From contig JAKAHR010000013.1 in the NCBI GenBank assembly GCA_021825365.1, positions 1-64,000 of the forward strand: DNA of 64,000 nt. The letters run 5' to 3'. Below are positions 26,426-35,299 of the stretch, piece by piece. The notes under the pieces were generated by a model. That model ran no database searches. It had not been told where the DNA came from and saw only the letters and a list, made by a program, of their open reading frames with translations. The DNA is from Nitrospirota bacterium (GTDB lineage Bacteria > Nitrospirota > Thermodesulfovibrionia > Thermodesulfovibrionales > UBA6898). The translations under genes were made by a program, and so were the position numbers. Numbering within the stretch: the stretch's first letter is position 1; each line of letters opens with the position of its first letter.

Positions 26426-27565
26426 TCAGCCCTGCTTGTCCGGTGCCTTTTCGGCCTCGGTCAGCATCCGCTTGCCGCCAATGAACCGCTTCAGGTAATA
26501 AGGCGTGTCGAGGCTGTCTATGGTGACCCGCTTGCCCTTTGACGACGCGTGGATAAAGAGATTGTTGCCCAGATAAATGCCTACGTGGGACGGGAAGGAT
26601 GCATACGTCCTGAAAAAGACGAGGTCGCCGATGGAGAGTTCTTCCCTGTCTATCTTTTCGCCCTCTTTGAACTGCTCCCGGGCAGTCCTCGGCAATTCGA
26701 TTCCCATAAAGCCGTAGACCTTCTTCACATATGCGGAGCAGTCGATACCGAGGATGCTGTTGCCGCCGAACCGGTAGGGGATATTGATCATCTTCTTCGC
26801 AAAGATGGCTATCTTGCTCGGCTGGTCCTGCTCCCTGAACTCCTCTGATTCCGCCAGCTTCCTGATCTCTTCCTCGATATTCCTTCCCAGGGCCTCCTTG
26901 TAAGTGGCGGCGGAGGAAGGATCGACCGCCTCTTCGAGGTAGAGTTTCTGCCCGACCTTCAGACCGGGAGTGTCCATCTCGTTGAGGGCCATCAGGTCAT
27001 CCGCATCCATATTGTATTTCTTTGCGATCTTCCAGATGTTGTCACCCTTCCTGACCGTGTAGGTCCTCGGGCCTATCTTCTTGACCAGGAGCTTCTGGCC
27101 GCTGCGCAGTTTATTGCGATGGAGATTGTTGAGTTCCTTCAGATCGGCGGTCGTCAGGGAGTATTCCCTCGAGATTGAAGAAAGGGTATCACCTTTTCGT
27201 ACCGTGTGATAGACGGCTTCTGTCTTCTTATCGGGTGCTGTTTCCGGTTCTGACGCCTCTTCTGCCGGCTTTTTCGCCTTCACGTCCTGCATATCGGCAG
27301 GGGGAGCCGCAGACTTCTTCTTCGCAGTGGATGTCGCTGATGCCTTTACGGGGATGACGATCTTCGCTCCCGGCTTCATATGTTTGGGAGAGACCCTGTT
27401 CGCCTGCCGGAGTTCCTTCAGACTCACCTGGTGTTTCTTTGCAATGGAGTCGAGCGTATCCCCTTTCCTGACGGTGTACTGAACCGCTCCAAAGGCGCTG
27501 GACGCAAAAAATATGCAGATCAGCGAAAGCAGGGCAAAGGTCCTGGTTCTGAATATCGAGCTCAT
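26426..27565 (-). CDS. Secreted LysM x3 - NlpC/P60 peptidoglycan endopeptidase
   Basis: This encodes 379 residues: signal peptide (1-26), LysM at about 28-72, a Lys/Ala/Pro linker, LysM at about 118-162 and about 168-212, then NlpC/P60. The catalytic Cys is in LGIDCSAYVKKVYG (about 275), with His in FPSHVGIYLG (about 325) and FIHASSKG. It should bind glycan through LysM and cut peptide stems in the periplasm. It starts with an ATGA overlap on the scpB stop. Confidence 0.95.
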   Translation of the reverse strand: MSSIFRTRTFALLSLICIFFASSAFGAVQYTVRKGDTLDSIAKKHQVSLKELRQANRVSPKHMKPGAKIVIPVKASATSTAKKKSAAPPADMQDVKAKKPAEEASEPETAPDKKTEAVYHTVRKGDTLSSISREYSLTTADLKELNNLHRNKLRSGQKLLVKKIGPRTYTVRKGDNIWKIAKKYNMDADDLMALNEMDTPGLKVGQKLYLEEAVDPSSAATYKEALGRNIEEEIRKLAESEEFREQDQPSKIAIFAKKMINIPYRFGGNSILGIDCSAYVKKVYGFMGIELPRTAREQFKEGEKIDREELSIGDLVFFRTYASFPSHVGIYLGNNLFIHASSKGKRVTIDSLDTPYYLKRFIGGKRMLTEAEKAPDKQG

Positions 27566-28092
27566 GCAGCCTCCTCCCGGTTCAGTTCCTTAAGGGTCGG
27601 CAGTTCCGTGATGTCCTTCAGACCGAAATACTGGAGGAACTCGCGTGTGGTCCCGTACAGAAGCGGTTTCCCCGGCACCTCCTTGCGGCCCATGATCTTG
27701 ATGAGCCTCCTGTCGAGGAGGGTCTTGATGACCCCGTCGGCATTTACGCCCCTGATCTGTTCGATCTCTGCCTTGATGATAGGCTGGTTGTAGGCGATGA
27801 TCGCGAGGGTCTCGAGCGCTGCAAGGGAAAGCTTGGCGGATACGCTGGTGTTCTTGTACTTCCGAATCCACTGGGCAAAATAGGGGTTCGTGACCATCTG
27901 GTAGCCGTTGGCTATTTCCATAATAAGCATCCCCCCGTTTCTACTCCGGTATTCGGCCATCATCTCGTCGACGATCGGCTTGATGTCTGTCTCGGGCAAG
28001 TCCATGATGCTCTTCAGTACTGCCAGGGTGACAGGCTCGCCCGATACAAAAAGCACTGCCTCTATAAGGGATTTCTTCTCCTGAAATTCCAT
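27562..28092 (-). CDS. scpB: Segregation and condensation protein B
   Basis: This protein of about 176 residues begins MEFQEKKSLIEAVLFVSGEPV. It has the winged-helix pair of ScpB: LSLAALETLAIIAYNQPI (about 92-109), IRGVNADGVIKTLLDR, and PLLYGTTREFLQYFGL. ScpB binds ScpA and SMC for chromosome compaction. I chose ATG 28092 because homologues start there; a TTG at 28134 would add 14 residues and has no Shine-Dalgarno. No scpA is in the window. Confidence 0.92.
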   Translation of the reverse strand: MEFQEKKSLIEAVLFVSGEPVTLAVLKSIMDLPETDIKPIVDEMMAEYRSRNGGMLIMEIANGYQMVTNPYFAQWIRKYKNTSVSAKLSLAALETLAIIAYNQPIIKAEIEQIRGVNADGVIKTLLDRRLIKIMGRKEVPGKPLLYGTTREFLQYFGLKDITELPTLKELNREEAA

Positions 28093-28171
28093 AACGGCCT
28101 TGGTAAATATATCAGATGTGTCCGTAAAATTCAAGGAACAGGGGGTTATTTATAGCAATTAGTTTAGTTTC

Positions 28172-28200
28172 TTGTAAGGGCTCGATCAACAGAATAGAAT
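28172..28200 (+). promoter_or_regulatory. Promoter of the rubredoxin gene
   Basis: -35 TTGTAA (28172-28177), 17-bp spacer, -10 TAGAAT (28195-28200), 41 bases before the ATG. It lies in the divergent region with scpB. Confidence 0.5.
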
Positions 28201-28241
28201 ATGAAGTACTAGTTATTACTGCCACAAAAAGGGAGATTACC

Positions 28242-28400
28242 ATGGAAAAATGGAAGTGCTCGGTATGCGGCTATGTCTACGATCCCGAGGAGGGCGATCC
28301 GGATTCCGGCATATCGGCCGGAACGCCCTTTGACAAACTGCCGGAAGAGTGGGTCTGTCCTGTCTGCGGCGCCGGGAAGGATGTCTTCGAAAGGGCCTGA
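28242..28400 (+). CDS. Rubredoxin
   Basis: This is a 52-residue cytosolic electron carrier. The Fe(Cys)4 site is formed by C-S-V-C-G-Y (6-11) and C-P-V-C-G-A (39-44), with the conserved [12 protein letters not shown] and LPEEWVCP between them. The Shine-Dalgarno is GGGAG, 7 bases before ATG 28242. It is a single-gene unit, converging on dapB. Rubredoxins typically serve oxygen/ROS reductases in anaerobes. Confidence 0.96.
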   Translation: MEKWKCSVCGYVYDPEEGDPDSGISAGTPFDKLPEEWVCPVCGAGKDVFERA

Positions 28401-28416
28401 AGCGCTACTTCAGGCC
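28394..28416. terminator. Inverted repeat between converging rubredoxin and dapB ends
   Basis: GGCCTGAAG (28394-28402) and CTTCAGGCC (28408-28416) form a perfect 9-bp stem with a 5-base loop that contains both stop codons' surroundings. It is probably a bidirectional transcription barrier; it lacks a U-run. Confidence 0.55.
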
Positions 28417-29208
28417 GAGGACATCCTGCATGTCATAGAGGCCTGAGGGTTTTCCCCCCAGCCAGAGGGCTGCCCTGAGCGCCCCTCTGGCAAAGGTGTC
28501 CCTGCTGGAGGCCTTGTGGGTGATCTCGATGCGCTCCCCGAGGCCTCCGAAGAGTACGGTGTGCTCGCCCACAATGTCCCCCGCGCGGACGGTCTGGATG
28601 CCGATCTCTTTTTGAGTCCTCTGGCCGATGATGCCTTTCCGGGCGTAGACAGCCACGTCATCGAGGTTCCTGTTGACCGCATCCGCGAGCACCTGCGCCA
28701 TCTTGAGGGCGGTGCCGCTGGGGGCATCTTTCTTCAGCCTGTGATGGGCCTCTACAATCTCTATGTCATAGTCGTCACCCAGTGCCCGCGCTACATCCTG
28801 CAGCACCTTGAGGAGCAGGTTTACGCCGAGGCTCATGTTCGATGCCATGACGCAGGGTATCTTCTTGAAGAGAGGGGCGACTTCAGCCAGATCGTCCTTG
28901 CCGAAGCCGGTGGTGCCGATGACCATCGCCTTGCCCCTTGCCGCGGCGATCTTCAGGTTTGCCTTGGTCGACTCGACTGACGTGAAATCGACGATAAGGT
29001 CTACGCTATCGATCACTTCGTCGATCCCTCCGGCGAGCTTTACCCCTGTCTCACCGCTGCCGGCGACGGACCCGATGTCCCTGCCGATATCCTTGTGACC
29101 CGGCCTCTCAAACGCCCCTGCAAGCCGGAGTCCGGCATACTCCTTCGAAAGGGCGGCTATCCTGCTACCCATCTTCCCCGCTGCACCCGCGACGCCTATC
29201 CTGATCAT
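28405..29208 (-). CDS. dapB: 4-hydroxy-tetrahydrodipicolinate reductase
   Basis: This 267-residue cytosolic enzyme of lysine/DAP synthesis has the NAD(P) motif VAGAAGKMGSRI at 6-17 and VIGTTGF near 97. The catalytic His-His/Lys block EAHHRLKKDAPSGTAL lies near 155-170. The length is usual. The Shine-Dalgarno AGGAGGATATC precedes the ATG. It lies at the 3' end of a run of minus-strand genes from uvrA onward. Confidence 0.97.
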   Translation of the reverse strand: MIRIGVAGAAGKMGSRIAALSKEYAGLRLAGAFERPGHKDIGRDIGSVAGSGETGVKLAGGIDEVIDSVDLIVDFTSVESTKANLKIAAARGKAMVIGTTGFGKDDLAEVAPLFKKIPCVMASNMSLGVNLLLKVLQDVARALGDDYDIEIVEAHHRLKKDAPSGTALKMAQVLADAVNRNLDDVAVYARKGIIGQRTQKEIGIQTVRAGDIVGEHTVLFGGLGERIEITHKASSRDTFARGALRAALWLGGKPSGLYDMQDVLGLK

Positions 29209-29256
29209 GATATCCTCCTCATCATGTATATTTCCGGCATATATGTTCTGATCCGT

Positions 29257-29439
29257 TCACGCGTCCTCTTCCTTGTCCTCCTGCTCGTCTTCCTCTTCTT
29301 CCTTCTTTCCCTCAACCCGGTATTCCTCAGCAGCCCATTTCCCCAGGTCGATAAGCTTGCACCGCTCCGAGCAAAAGGGCCTCCAGGGGTTCTCCTCCCA
29401 GGTGGTCATCTCCTTGCAGACGGGGCACCGGATCTTCAT
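29257..29439 (-). CDS. yacG: YacG-like zinc protein (DNA gyrase inhibitor family)
   Basis: This 60-residue protein has zinc ligands C-P-V-C (5-8) and C-S-E-R-C (about 23-27) separated by WEENPWRPF. The following [14 protein letters not shown] is the standard YacG ending, and a Glu/Asp-rich tail follows. In E. coli the family binds GyrB and blocks gyrase. It is slightly longer in its acidic tail than most homologues. Confidence 0.88.
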   Translation of the reverse strand: MKIRCPVCKEMTTWEENPWRPFCSERCKLIDLGKWAAEEYRVEGKKEEEEDEQEDKEEDA

Positions 29440-29459
29440 GGTTCAGTCTGAATTATACA

Positions 29460-29960
29460 CTATTCCCGGGAGAGGTTCTTTATCAGGAGACCGCCCACAA
29501 CGCCGTTCATAAGGCCGGTCACGGCCCCGATAAGGATGATGACAGGGCTGATGATCATGATCGCCTCGATCCGCTGGATAAAGACGAGATAGGCGAGCGC
29601 CAGTTGGGCAGCATTGTGGAAGAGGGCGCCGATGAGGCTCAGTCCGACCGGGCCGAAAAAATGCCGGGAGACCGCCCACGCCAGACCCATCGCAGCGGTG
29701 CTCGAGACGCCTCCTCCAAGGCTCAGCATAAAGGAAGGACCGAGGAACGTACCGGTGAAGATCGACGCGAGGATCACGCGGATGAGGGTGACCGTCATCG
29801 CTGTCTTGAAGCCGTACAGCATCAGGGCGACGAGAGTGATGATATTTGCAAGGCCAAGTTTGAGCCAGGGGATCGGGGTGGGCAGAAGGGCTTCGAACCC
29901 ATGGAGGCTGAGGGCATAGGCTGACAGGAGGGCGATCCGGTACTTATCCTGTAACTGCAT
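29460..29960 (-). CDS. Gx transporter family membrane protein (heptaprenyl-diphosphate-synthase component I-like)
   Basis: This 166-residue protein has five to six hydrophobic helices with the family words PIPWLKLGLANI (about 28-39) and SLGGGVSSTAAMG (about 80). Proteins of this family sit beside NusG-II and ApbE genes in many anaerobes; a role in quinone-precursor or flavin-linked electron transfer has been proposed from such context. Its start overlaps the NusG-II stop by 17 bases. Confidence 0.82.
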   Translation of the reverse strand: MQLQDKYRIALLSAYALSLHGFEALLPTPIPWLKLGLANIITLVALMLYGFKTAMTVTLIRVILASIFTGTFLGPSFMLSLGGGVSSTAAMGLAWAVSRHFFGPVGLSLIGALFHNAAQLALAYLVFIQRIEAIMIISPVIILIGAVTGLMNGVVGGLLIKNLSRE

Positions 29961-30330
29961 CCACGCCCCGGGGAGAACCCGCTGATCCGCCGCCCACGGT
30001 CACGACGATGCGGTTGGGGAGGCAGACGATGACGCCCTTTGATATCCATCCCTCCTTCAGGCACAATCTGTTCGGACAGCTTGCCTCCCTGACATGTACC
30101 TTCCGTTCCCTGATCTCCACGACCGTGGGGCCGCATGGCCCATCAACGGTTACCAGACGGTCGGTAGTGAGGGGGAAGGTGTACGCCGCCTTGCCATTGA
30201 CCTCGATGAGCACGTCTGAGGACTGGGAGACCGCCTCGCGCGAAATGAATATTCCCGCACATGACGCAAGCACCAGGAGGAGAAAGAGGAGCCGGTCCGC
30301 GCATGTCGTGCTCCTAATGATTGTCTTCAA
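29944..30330 (-). CDS. NusG domain II-containing membrane-anchored protein
   Basis: This encodes 128 residues. It has an N-terminal anchor or signal helix (LLFLLLVLASCAGIFIS, about 14-30) and then a single NusG-II fold: VLIEVNGKAAYTFPL, VVEIRERKVHVREASCPNRLC, and GVIVCLPNRIVVTVGG. The Cys pair S-C-P-N-R-L-C is conserved in the family. It faces outside the cytoplasm. It overlaps both neighbours (ApbE upstream, Gx transporter downstream) by 17 bases. Confidence 0.85.
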   Translation of the reverse strand: MKTIIRSTTCADRLLFLLLVLASCAGIFISREAVSQSSDVLIEVNGKAAYTFPLTTDRLVTVDGPCGPTVVEIRERKVHVREASCPNRLCLKEGWISKGVIVCLPNRIVVTVGGGSAGSPRGVDAVTG

Positions 30331-31327
30331 ATGCCACCAGTCCCTTGAGCCCGGGGGTTGTGTGGATGCCCCCGTCCCTGTCGATGATCACCGCGTCAAC
30401 GCCGGCTTCGGCAACGAGCTTCATGCCCTTTTCAGGCCCTGAGACAAAGACAGCGGTTGAAAAACCATCTGCATACAGTCCACTGTCGCTGATGACGGTC
30501 ACGCTCCTGCAGCCTGCGGAAGGATAGCCTGTCCTGGGGTCCAGCAGATGATGATACCTTCTGCCGTCCTCGATGAAATATCGTTCATAGTCACCTGACG
30601 TGGATATCGCCTTTCCGGTGAGCCGCGCCCTGGCTATCAGCTCGTCTGCATCTCCCTTTTGCCTGGGGTTTTTGATCCCGATGGTCCACGGCGTGCCGTC
30701 GGGCTTCAGGCCGAAGGCCCGTATATCTCCGGCTGCCGCCACCAGCCCCGCGGCGATATTGTTTTGTTTCAGATTTTCGAGCGCCATGTCCGCCGCGTAC
30801 CCCTTCGCAATGCCGCCGAGGTCGAGCATCATGCCTTTTCTCCGCAGAAATACCGTAGACTTATCGCGGTCGATGAGTATGTCCCGGTAATTTACGAGGC
30901 CGAGCTTTTCCCTTATGGATGCGTCCGAAGGCCGTATCTTCTTCAGAAAGTCCCACATCCGTATCTCGGGTCCTATCGTCGGATCAAAGGCGCCCCCCGA
31001 TTTTTCAGCGATGAAGATGGCCCTTTCTATTACGCCCAGGGTGTCGGGCGAGACCCTGACCGGCCTGATGCCGGCCTCCCTGTTGATCCGTGCAAGTTCG
31101 CTCTGGTCAGAGAAGAAGTTAATCAGGCTGCTGAAGCGGTCTATCGCCGACAAGGCGGCATCGATCGCCTTCTCCGCCTCGCCCTCCGAGTTCGCCACCA
31201 CGGTTATGGTGACAAGGGTGTCCATGAGGGGTTTTGTCTTCTTGTAGACAGCCGGCTTGCGGCCGGCGCATGCCAGGGGATTCAGCAATGCAGCGAAGAT
31301 CAGCACTGCCACCAGGTTTGTTTTCAT
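30314..31327 (-). CDS. apbE: FAD:protein FMN transferase (ApbE), lipoprotein
   Basis: This encodes 337 residues. A signal with lipobox (NPLAC, Cys about 20) would anchor it in the membrane facing the periplasm. ApbE motifs seen: MDTLVTITV (about 35), DLGGIAKGYAAD (about 175), TSGDYERYF (about 245) and HHLLDPRTGYPS (about 260). ApbE covalently attaches FMN to Thr/Ser of extracytoplasmic electron-transfer proteins. Its operon with NusG-II and a Gx transporter points to an envelope redox system; the flavinylated substrate is not in the window. Confidence 0.94.
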   Translation of the reverse strand: MKTNLVAVLIFAALLNPLACAGRKPAVYKKTKPLMDTLVTITVVANSEGEAEKAIDAALSAIDRFSSLINFFSDQSELARINREAGIRPVRVSPDTLGVIERAIFIAEKSGGAFDPTIGPEIRMWDFLKKIRPSDASIREKLGLVNYRDILIDRDKSTVFLRRKGMMLDLGGIAKGYAADMALENLKQNNIAAGLVAAAGDIRAFGLKPDGTPWTIGIKNPRQKGDADELIARARLTGKAISTSGDYERYFIEDGRRYHHLLDPRTGYPSAGCRSVTVISDSGLYADGFSTAVFVSGPEKGMKLVAEAGVDAVIIDRDGGIHTTPGLKGLVAFEDNH

Positions 31328-31338
31328 AGTCTTCCGGG

Positions 31339-33858
31339 TTATGCGTTTACCTCCACGGGCAGTCTCGCCCTGAGAAAAAGGCCGGTATGCGATGCGGGGT
31401 GGCCTGCGACCTCTTCGGGTGTGCCTGTTGAAACAACCCTTCCGCCGTCCTCACCGCCCTCCGGGCCCAGGTCTATAATATAGTCAGCCGACTTGACGAT
31501 ATCAAGGTTGTGTTCAATCACAATTACCGTGTTGCCCTTGTCGACCAGCATGTTCAGTACGTCCAGCAGCTTCTGGATATCAGCGAAGTGAAGGCCGGTG
31601 GTCGGCTCATCAAGGATATACAGCGTGTTTCCCGTAGCCCTCTTTCCCAGCTCCCGCGAGAGACGGATGCGCTGTGCCTCCCCGCCCGATAGGGTGGTGG
31701 CCGGCTGGCCCAGCCGGATGTAGCCCAGGCCTATCTCGTCGAGTATCTCCAACTTGCGCCTGATGTGGGGAATATTCGAGAAGAAGAGGAGCGCCTCCGA
31801 CACGCTCATATCGAGCACCTCGGCGATGTTCTTTTCCTTGTACCTGATCTCAAGGGTTTCGCTGTTGTACCGCTTTCCCTTGCATTTGTCGCACTCCACA
31901 TAGACATCAGGCAGAAAGTGCATCTCCACCTTTATAAGGCCGTGGCCGCGGCATGTCTCGCACCGTCCGCCCGCCACATTGAAGCTGAAGCGGGACGGGC
32001 CGTATCCCCGCACCCGCGCATCGGGAAGTATCGCAAAGAGGTCACGGATAAAGGAAAAGACGCCGGTATACGTCACCGGGTTTGACCGGGGTGTCCTGCC
32101 TATCGGCGCCTGGTCGACGCTTATCACCCGATCGACGAGTTCGAGTCCGGTGATGGCCTTGTGTCTTCCCGGGGGGAGGTGCACGGTCTCCTCATTCGCA
32201 AGCTTCCTGAGGGCAGCCCGGTAGAGGATGTCGAAGATGAGGGTGCTTTTGCCTGAGCCGGAAACGCCGGTGACACAGGTAAAGACCTTCAGGGGGATAC
32301 CCACATCGATGTTCTTCAGATTGTGTTCTGCCGCACCCCTGATGCGAATCTGCCCCTCGGGGGCCCGTCTCGACAAGGGGACGGCGATTGAAAGATGCCC
32401 GCTGAGATACTGTCCGGTGAGAGAGGCTGCATTCTCCTCGATCTGCGCCGGCGAACCCTCGGCAACGACCCAGCCGCCCCTGATGCCGGCTCCTGGCCCC
32501 ATGTCCACAATATGATCGGCCCACCGGATCGTCTCTTCATCGTGCTCGACGATGACGACGGTGTTGCCTGAGTCCCGAATGGCGGCGAGACTCTGCAGGA
32601 GCCTGGTGCAGTCCCTCGGATGCAGTCCGATGCTCGGCTCGTCGAGCACGTACAGGACGCCGGTGAGAGATGAGCCCAACTGGGTGGCGAGGCGTATCCT
32701 TTGCGCCTCCCCTCCGGAGAGGGTGAGGGAAGGGCGGTCGAGGGTGAGGTAGCCAAGCCCGACCCGGTCGAGGAACGACAGCCTGTCGCCTACCTCTTTC
32801 AGTACGCGGGAGGCTATGACCCGCTCACGCTCCGTAAGGTCCAGGTCGCGGAGAAAAAGAGCCGCCCCGGTCACCGAGAACCGGCTGAATTCCCCTATGT
32901 GGATGTTATGGAACCTGACGCTCAAGGCCTCTTTCCGCAGTCTGAAGCCCCCGCAGGCCCGGCATGGCCGAACGCCGCTTAATTCGAGCGACTCTTCCTG
33001 GATATCTTCGAAGCCGAGCCCATCGCAGGAAGGACATGCGCCGGCCTTACTGTTGAATGAAAAGAAACGGGGAGTGATTTCAGGGTAACTGATACCGCAT
33101 TTCAGGCAGGCGGTTGTCTTTGAAAAGAGGATATCCTCGTTGTCCTTTACGAGGTTTGCAACGACGGTGTCCGTATACTTGAATGCGGTTTCGACCGCGT
33201 CCTTGAGCTGCCGGTCAATGCCGGGTTTGATTATCAGACGGTCAATGACGATCTCGATGGTGTGGCGCTTCATCTTATCGAGAGCGATATCCCGGGTGAG
33301 GTCGGTCATCTGCCCGTCGATCCGCGCCCTGACGAATCCCTCGTTCCGCATCTCCTGGAGCTCCTTGCGGTAGTGCCCCTTGCGATCCCTGACTATCGGC
33401 GCCAGGATCTGCAGGCGGGACCCCTCGGGGAGCGCGAGGATCGCCCCGATGATATTCTGGGACTCCTGGGTCGATATCTCGGACCCGCAGTTATAGCAGT
33501 ACGCCCTGCCAAGACGCGTAAAAAGGACCCGCATGTAGTCGTAGATTTCGGTGATCGTCCCAAGCGTGGAACGGGGACTCCTGCTGACCGTCTTTTGATC
33601 AATCGCTATGGAAGGAGAAAGCCCTTCGATAAAATCGACGTCCGGCTTTTTGAGCTGTTCGAGGAATTGGCGGGAATAAGCTGAAAGGCTCTCGACGTAA
33701 CGCCGCTGTCCCTCCGCGTAGATGGTGTCGATCGCAAGGGAAGACTTCCCCGAGCCGGAAGGCCCCGTTATCACCGTTATCGCCTGCCGGGGGATCGAAA
33801 GGCTGATGTTCTTGAGGTTGTGTTCCCGGGCGCCCCGGATATTGATGAACTTCTGCAT
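31339..33858 (-). CDS. uvrA: UvrA excinuclease subunit, compact form
   Basis: This encodes 839 residues against about 940 in most bacteria. Both ABC modules are complete: [14 protein letters not shown] and [14 protein letters not shown] as Walker A, two [11 protein letters not shown] signatures, and [10 protein letters not shown] and [10 protein letters not shown]. The UvrB-binding region ([13 protein letters not shown]) and the C-terminal zinc loop (CETCRGHG...CDKCKGKRY) are present. The roughly 115-residue insertion normally lying between CPSCDGLG and RPCRACGG is reduced to about 14 residues. I chose ATG 33858 because [15 protein letters not shown] is the family start; an in-frame ATG at 33894 is possible. 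ApbE follows 11 bases downstream. Confidence 0.95.
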   Translation of the reverse strand: MQKFINIRGAREHNLKNISLSIPRQAITVITGPSGSGKSSLAIDTIYAEGQRRYVESLSAYSRQFLEQLKKPDVDFIEGLSPSIAIDQKTVSRSPRSTLGTITEIYDYMRVLFTRLGRAYCYNCGSEISTQESQNIIGAILALPEGSRLQILAPIVRDRKGHYRKELQEMRNEGFVRARIDGQMTDLTRDIALDKMKRHTIEIVIDRLIIKPGIDRQLKDAVETAFKYTDTVVANLVKDNEDILFSKTTACLKCGISYPEITPRFFSFNSKAGACPSCDGLGFEDIQEESLELSGVRPCRACGGFRLRKEALSVRFHNIHIGEFSRFSVTGAALFLRDLDLTERERVIASRVLKEVGDRLSFLDRVGLGYLTLDRPSLTLSGGEAQRIRLATQLGSSLTGVLYVLDEPSIGLHPRDCTRLLQSLAAIRDSGNTVVIVEHDEETIRWADHIVDMGPGAGIRGGWVVAEGSPAQIEENAASLTGQYLSGHLSIAVPLSRRAPEGQIRIRGAAEHNLKNIDVGIPLKVFTCVTGVSGSGKSTLIFDILYRAALRKLANEETVHLPPGRHKAITGLELVDRVISVDQAPIGRTPRSNPVTYTGVFSFIRDLFAILPDARVRGYGPSRFSFNVAGGRCETCRGHGLIKVEMHFLPDVYVECDKCKGKRYNSETLEIRYKEKNIAEVLDMSVSEALLFFSNIPHIRRKLEILDEIGLGYIRLGQPATTLSGGEAQRIRLSRELGKRATGNTLYILDEPTTGLHFADIQKLLDVLNMLVDKGNTVIVIEHNLDIVKSADYIIDLGPEGGEDGGRVVSTGTPEEVAGHPASHTGLFLRARLPVEVNA

Positions 33859-33926
33859 AAGAGTACCTTTTACTATAACCGAATCCCGGTCCATAAGTTA
33901 ACACGTCCGGTCCCGCCCCCAGGCTG

Positions 33927-33954
33927 TTGTATTTCCGGCTGCGTGGTGTACAAT
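33927..33954 (+). promoter_or_regulatory. Promoter of the DUF1573 selenoprotein gene
   Basis: -35 TTGTAT (33927-33932), 16-bp spacer, -10 TACAAT (33949-33954). The ATG follows after 5 bases and no Shine-Dalgarno is present, so the mRNA is probably leaderless. Confidence 0.55.
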
Positions 33955-33959
33955 AAATC

Positions 33960-34376
33960 ATGCGCGTGTTTTTCGCTTCACTGCTTCTCGTTGTCCTGCT
34001 GTCACCCTCAATGTCGCAGGCATCGCCTTCCATCCGGTTCGACGAAACTACGTTTGATTTCGGAGAAGTGGCGCAGGGACAGAGAGTCGTACATGTCTTT
34101 GAGTTCGTCAATGCGGGAGATGAAGACCTGGTCGTCGAAAAGGTGACCGGCTCGTGAGGCTGCACCGCAGGGATGGCCAGTTCTGGCCGTCTGAAGCCGG
34201 GAGAAAAAGGTGGTATCAGGGTTACCGTTGATACGCGGGGGAGGTCTGGTCCCCAGTACAAGACGGTACAGGTCCAGACAAACGTCCCGGCAGACCCAGT
34301 CACACAGTTGTCGGTTTCTCTGCAGATCAAGGTCCTGACACCGGACGGGTCGAAGCAGCCGGGAAAAAGACCCTAG
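33960..34376 (+). CDS. DUF1573-domain secreted protein with in-frame UGA (probable selenoprotein)
   Basis: The reading frame runs 138 residues from ATG 33960 to TAG 34374-34376 and is interrupted once by TGA at 34155-34157 (residue 66). Before it: a signal peptide (about 1-21) and the DUF1573 core FDFGEVAQGQ, HVFEFVNAGDEDLVVEKVTGS. After it, in the same frame: GCTAG, RLKPGEKGGIRVTVDTRG and QTNVPADPV, the usual second half. In this family the interrupted position is the first Cys of S-C-G-C-T, so here it would be S-Sec-G-C-T. A hairpin of bacterial SECIS type follows. A conventional annotation would split it into 33960-34157 and 34173-34376. Selenocysteine is strongly suggested by position, frame continuity and hairpin, but is not proven. 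Confidence 0.8.
34171..34192 (+). promoter_or_regulatory. Candidate bacterial SECIS element
   Basis: A stem of 9 pairs (GGAUGGCCA with UGGCCGUCU, two G-U pairs) closes a four-base GUUC loop. The loop begins 23 nt after the UGA, inside the 16-37 nt window known for bacterial SECIS elements, and has G at the first loop position followed by U, as SelB recognises. It lies within the coding sequence, as bacterial SECIS do. Confidence 0.7.
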
Positions 34377-34438
34377 TTTCGACCGGCTGAGATATCTTTT
34401 ATGCTATGCTTACCGATGAAATGTCACAGGGTACAGCG

Positions 34439-35299
34439 ATGAGCGTCGTGCTGCAGCGGGTGACTCTCTATCTCCGGATGATCAGGTTTTCCCACAGCAT
34501 CTTTGCGCTGCCGTTCGCTTTTACCGCCGCGGTGATAGCAGCCTCCGGCATACCGGGTTTCGGCATGATCTTCTGGATCGCCGTTGCGATGGTCGGGGCG
34601 CGTTCAGGCGCGATGGGACTCAACAGGATCATCGACTCCCGGATTGACGCTGAAAATCCCCGTACCGCCGGCAGAGAAATTCCCCGTGGCGTGATCAGGG
34701 CCGGAGAGGCGTGGATATTCGTTGTTTTGTCATTCGGAGTGATGGTCCTGGCCGCTTCCCGGCTCAATCCTCTCTGCCTGAAGCTTTCCCCGGTTGCTAT
34801 AGCCATCCTTTTTCTCTATTCGTACACCAAGCGCTTTACCTGGTTCGCCCACTTCGTCCTGGGGCTGTCGATCTCGGCCGCGCCCCTGGGCGCCTGGATA
34901 GCGGTGCGCGGGACATTCCAGGGGGAGATCGTCCCCCTGGCGGCTGTTGTTGTCTTCTGGCTTGCCGGCTTTGACGTGCTCTATGCGCTTCAGGACATGG
35001 AATTCGACCGGTCGCACGGCCTGCATTCAATTCCCCAGCGGTTCGGCATACGGTGGTCCTTGCGGCTGGCGAGACTCTTTCATGCATGCAGTTTCCTCCT
35101 GCTCCTTTTCAACGGATATCTCTTCCGCCTTGGAGCGGTCTATTGGGCGGGGATGTTCGTGGTGGCAGGACTGTTTCTTTATGAACATGCCCTTGTCAGG
35201 GAGAATGACCTGAGCCGGCTGGACATGGCCTTCTTCAATATGAACGGCTATATCAGCGTGGCGGTGTTCCTGTTTACCCTGCTGGCCTATGTCGCTTAA
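34439..35299 (+). CDS. UbiA-family polyprenyltransferase (MqnP/UbiA type)
   Basis: The protein is about 286 residues with some eight helices. The two Asp-rich motifs that bind Mg-prenyl diphosphate are GLNRIIDSRIDAENPRT (about 60-76) and YALQDMEFDRSHGLHSIP (about 180-197). The early RMIRFSHSIFALPFAFTAA is typical of the anaerobe group acting in futalosine-type menaquinone synthesis. I prefer ATG 34439, with AGGG upstream; in-frame ATGs at 34421 and 34406 also exist. Its last 11 bases overlap ubiX, indicating coupled function in quinone assembly. Confidence 0.88.
   Translation: MSVVLQRVTLYLRMIRFSHSIFALPFAFTAAVIAASGIPGFGMIFWIAVAMVGARSGAMGLNRIIDSRIDAENPRTAGREIPRGVIRAGEAWIFVVLSFGVMVLAASRLNPLCLKLSPVAIAILFLYSYTKRFTWFAHFVLGLSISAAPLGAWIAVRGTFQGEIVPLAAVVVFWLAGFDVLYALQDMEFDRSHGLHSIPQRFGIRWSLRLARLFHACSFLLLLFNGYLFRLGAVYWAGMFVVAGLFLYEHALVRENDLSRLDMAFFNMNGYISVAVFLFTLLAYVA

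Noticed and set aside
34173-34376. Independent small gene starting at ATG 34173
   Set aside because: It is in the same frame as the upstream DUF1573 half, lacks a ribosome-binding site, starts inside the candidate SECIS stem and has no meaning without the first half.
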